Shown: piece by piece, positions 63,450-64,000 of the stretch
Layout of the letters: every line of letters starts with the position of its first letter
Position numbering within the stretch: the first letter of the stretch is position 1
Assembly (NCBI RefSeq): GCF_900105995.1
Contig: NZ_LT629785.1
Coordinates: forward strand, 2,790,001 to 2,854,000
Length of the DNA: 64,000 nt
Direction: 5' to 3'
DNA from: Pseudomonas pohangensis
Lineage (GTDB): Bacteria; Pseudomonadota; Gammaproteobacteria; Pseudomonadales; Pseudomonadaceae
Program-made: the position numbers and the translations under genes
The notes under the pieces: generated by a model
What the model was told of the DNA's origin: nothing
Seen by the model: only the letters and a program-made list of their open reading frames with translations
The model's database searches: none

Positions 63450-64000
63450 TTACTCTTCGTCAAACTGGTAGCTGCCCGGCGCCAGATTATCAAACCGCGT
63501 GTACTTGCCGAGGAAGGCCAGTTTGATCGCACCGATCGGGCCGTTCCGCTGCTTGCCGATGATGATTTCGGCAACGCCCTTGTACTCGGTTTCCGGGTTG
63601 TATACCTCGTCGCGGTAAACAAACATGATCACATCGGCGTCCTGCTCGATCGCCCCCGACTCACGCAAGTCGGAGTTCACCGGACGCTTGTTCGGTCGCT
63701 GTTCCAGCGAGCGGTTGAGCTGCGACAGCGCCACCACCGGACAATTGAATTCCTTGGCCAGCCCCTTCAGCGACCGGGAGATTTCGGAAATCTCGTTGGT
63801 GCGGTTTTCGCCGCCCTTGCCGCCCAGCTGCATCAGCTGCAGGTAGTCGACCATGATCAGCCCCAGTTCGCCGTGCTCGCGCACCAGGCGCCGGGTACGC
63901 GCACGCATCTCCGACGGCGAAATACCCGCCGTGTCGTCGATGAACAGCTTGCGGTCCTTGAGCAGATTGACGGCCGAGGTCAGCCGCGGCCAGTCGTCTT
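63450..64000 (-). CDS. dnaB: replicative DNA helicase, C-terminal part (cut by window)
   Basis: Hexameric replication-fork helicase. The visible C-terminal 183 residues run from DDWPRLTSAVNLLKD at the window edge. They show the Walker B region LIMVDYLQLM, the SLKGLAKEFNCPVVALSQLN segment, the RPNKRPVNSDLRESGAIEQD loop with the conserved Arg, and the C-terminal IIIGKQRNGPIG arginine finger region. The N-terminus and P-loop lie to the right of the window. Convergent with ispA across a terminator. Confidence 0.95.
   Translation of the reverse strand, partial: DDWPRLTSAVNLLKDRKLFIDDTAGISPSEMRARTRRLVREHGELGLIMVDYLQLMQLGGKGGENRTNEISEISRSLKGLAKEFNCPVVALSQLNRSLEQRPNKRPVNSDLRESGAIEQDADVIMFVYRDEVYNPETEYKGVAEIIIGKQRNGPIGAIKLAFLGKYTRFDNLAPGSYQFDEE

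Overview
The window looks like a Pseudomonas-group gammaproteobacterial chromosome. The gene order prmA - DUF3426 protein - dusB - fis - purH - purD - retS matches the P. aeruginosa PA4850-PA4856 neighbourhood. desB/desC/desT, ubiX next to mpl, exaC, cbpA/cbpM and Pseudomonas-style inverted repeats point the same way. No tRNA, rRNA or CRISPR array was seen. One gene is cut at each window edge: a DUF262 gene on the left and dnaB on the right.

Region 1-7.85 kb is a foreign-looking defence island next to prmA, where accC would be expected. It holds a DUF262/DUF1524 (GmrSD-like) protein, a type I restriction R subunit, a small XRE regulator, and a divergent two-gene operon (winged-helix/coiled-coil protein plus SF2 helicase). 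It ends with a MazE-like protein, a truncated inositol-monophosphatase-like remnant and an orphan leftward terminator. Two 6-6-6 palindromes lie between the XRE gene and the helicase operon; one sits exactly on the -35 of a good sigma70 promoter.

Region 7.9-31 kb is core genome: prmA to retS, a MarC-family protein, a small lipoprotein, a YbhN-like membrane protein, a hydrolase, the aerobic fatty acid desaturase locus desB-desC/desT with palindromic operators, a methyltransferase, the cbpA-cbpM chaperone pair (cbpA is frameshifted here), ubiX, mpl, exaC and ppa.

Region 31-48.3 kb is a visibly AT-richer, leftward surface-polysaccharide cluster inserted between ppa and pgm. wecB, wecC, wbpA and ugd supply UDP-ManNAcA, UDP-GlcNAcA and UDP-GlcA. 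There is a methyltransferase-GT2-GT2 fusion, an SGNH acyltransferase, a GT28-like enzyme, an unusual membrane/kinase-like fusion, a sulfotransferase, an APS kinase (cysC) broken by one in-frame TGA, and two GT4 enzymes. Together they suggest an acidic, acylated and sulfated glycan. No flippase, polymerase, Wzm/Wzt pair or initiating transferase is visible, so export must use genes elsewhere.

Region 48.5-64 kb returns to core-like sequence: pgm, an octahaem cytochrome with a TPR tail, an arylsulfatase, a GMC oxidoreductase, an acyltransferase with a basic N-terminal tail facing a LysR regulator across a perfect 23-bp palindrome, a small DUF2845 protein, a class I-like HMG-CoA reductase (unusual for a pseudomonad), an FNT channel, a zinc-free MDR reductase, xseB-ispA (without dxs behind them) and the end of dnaB.
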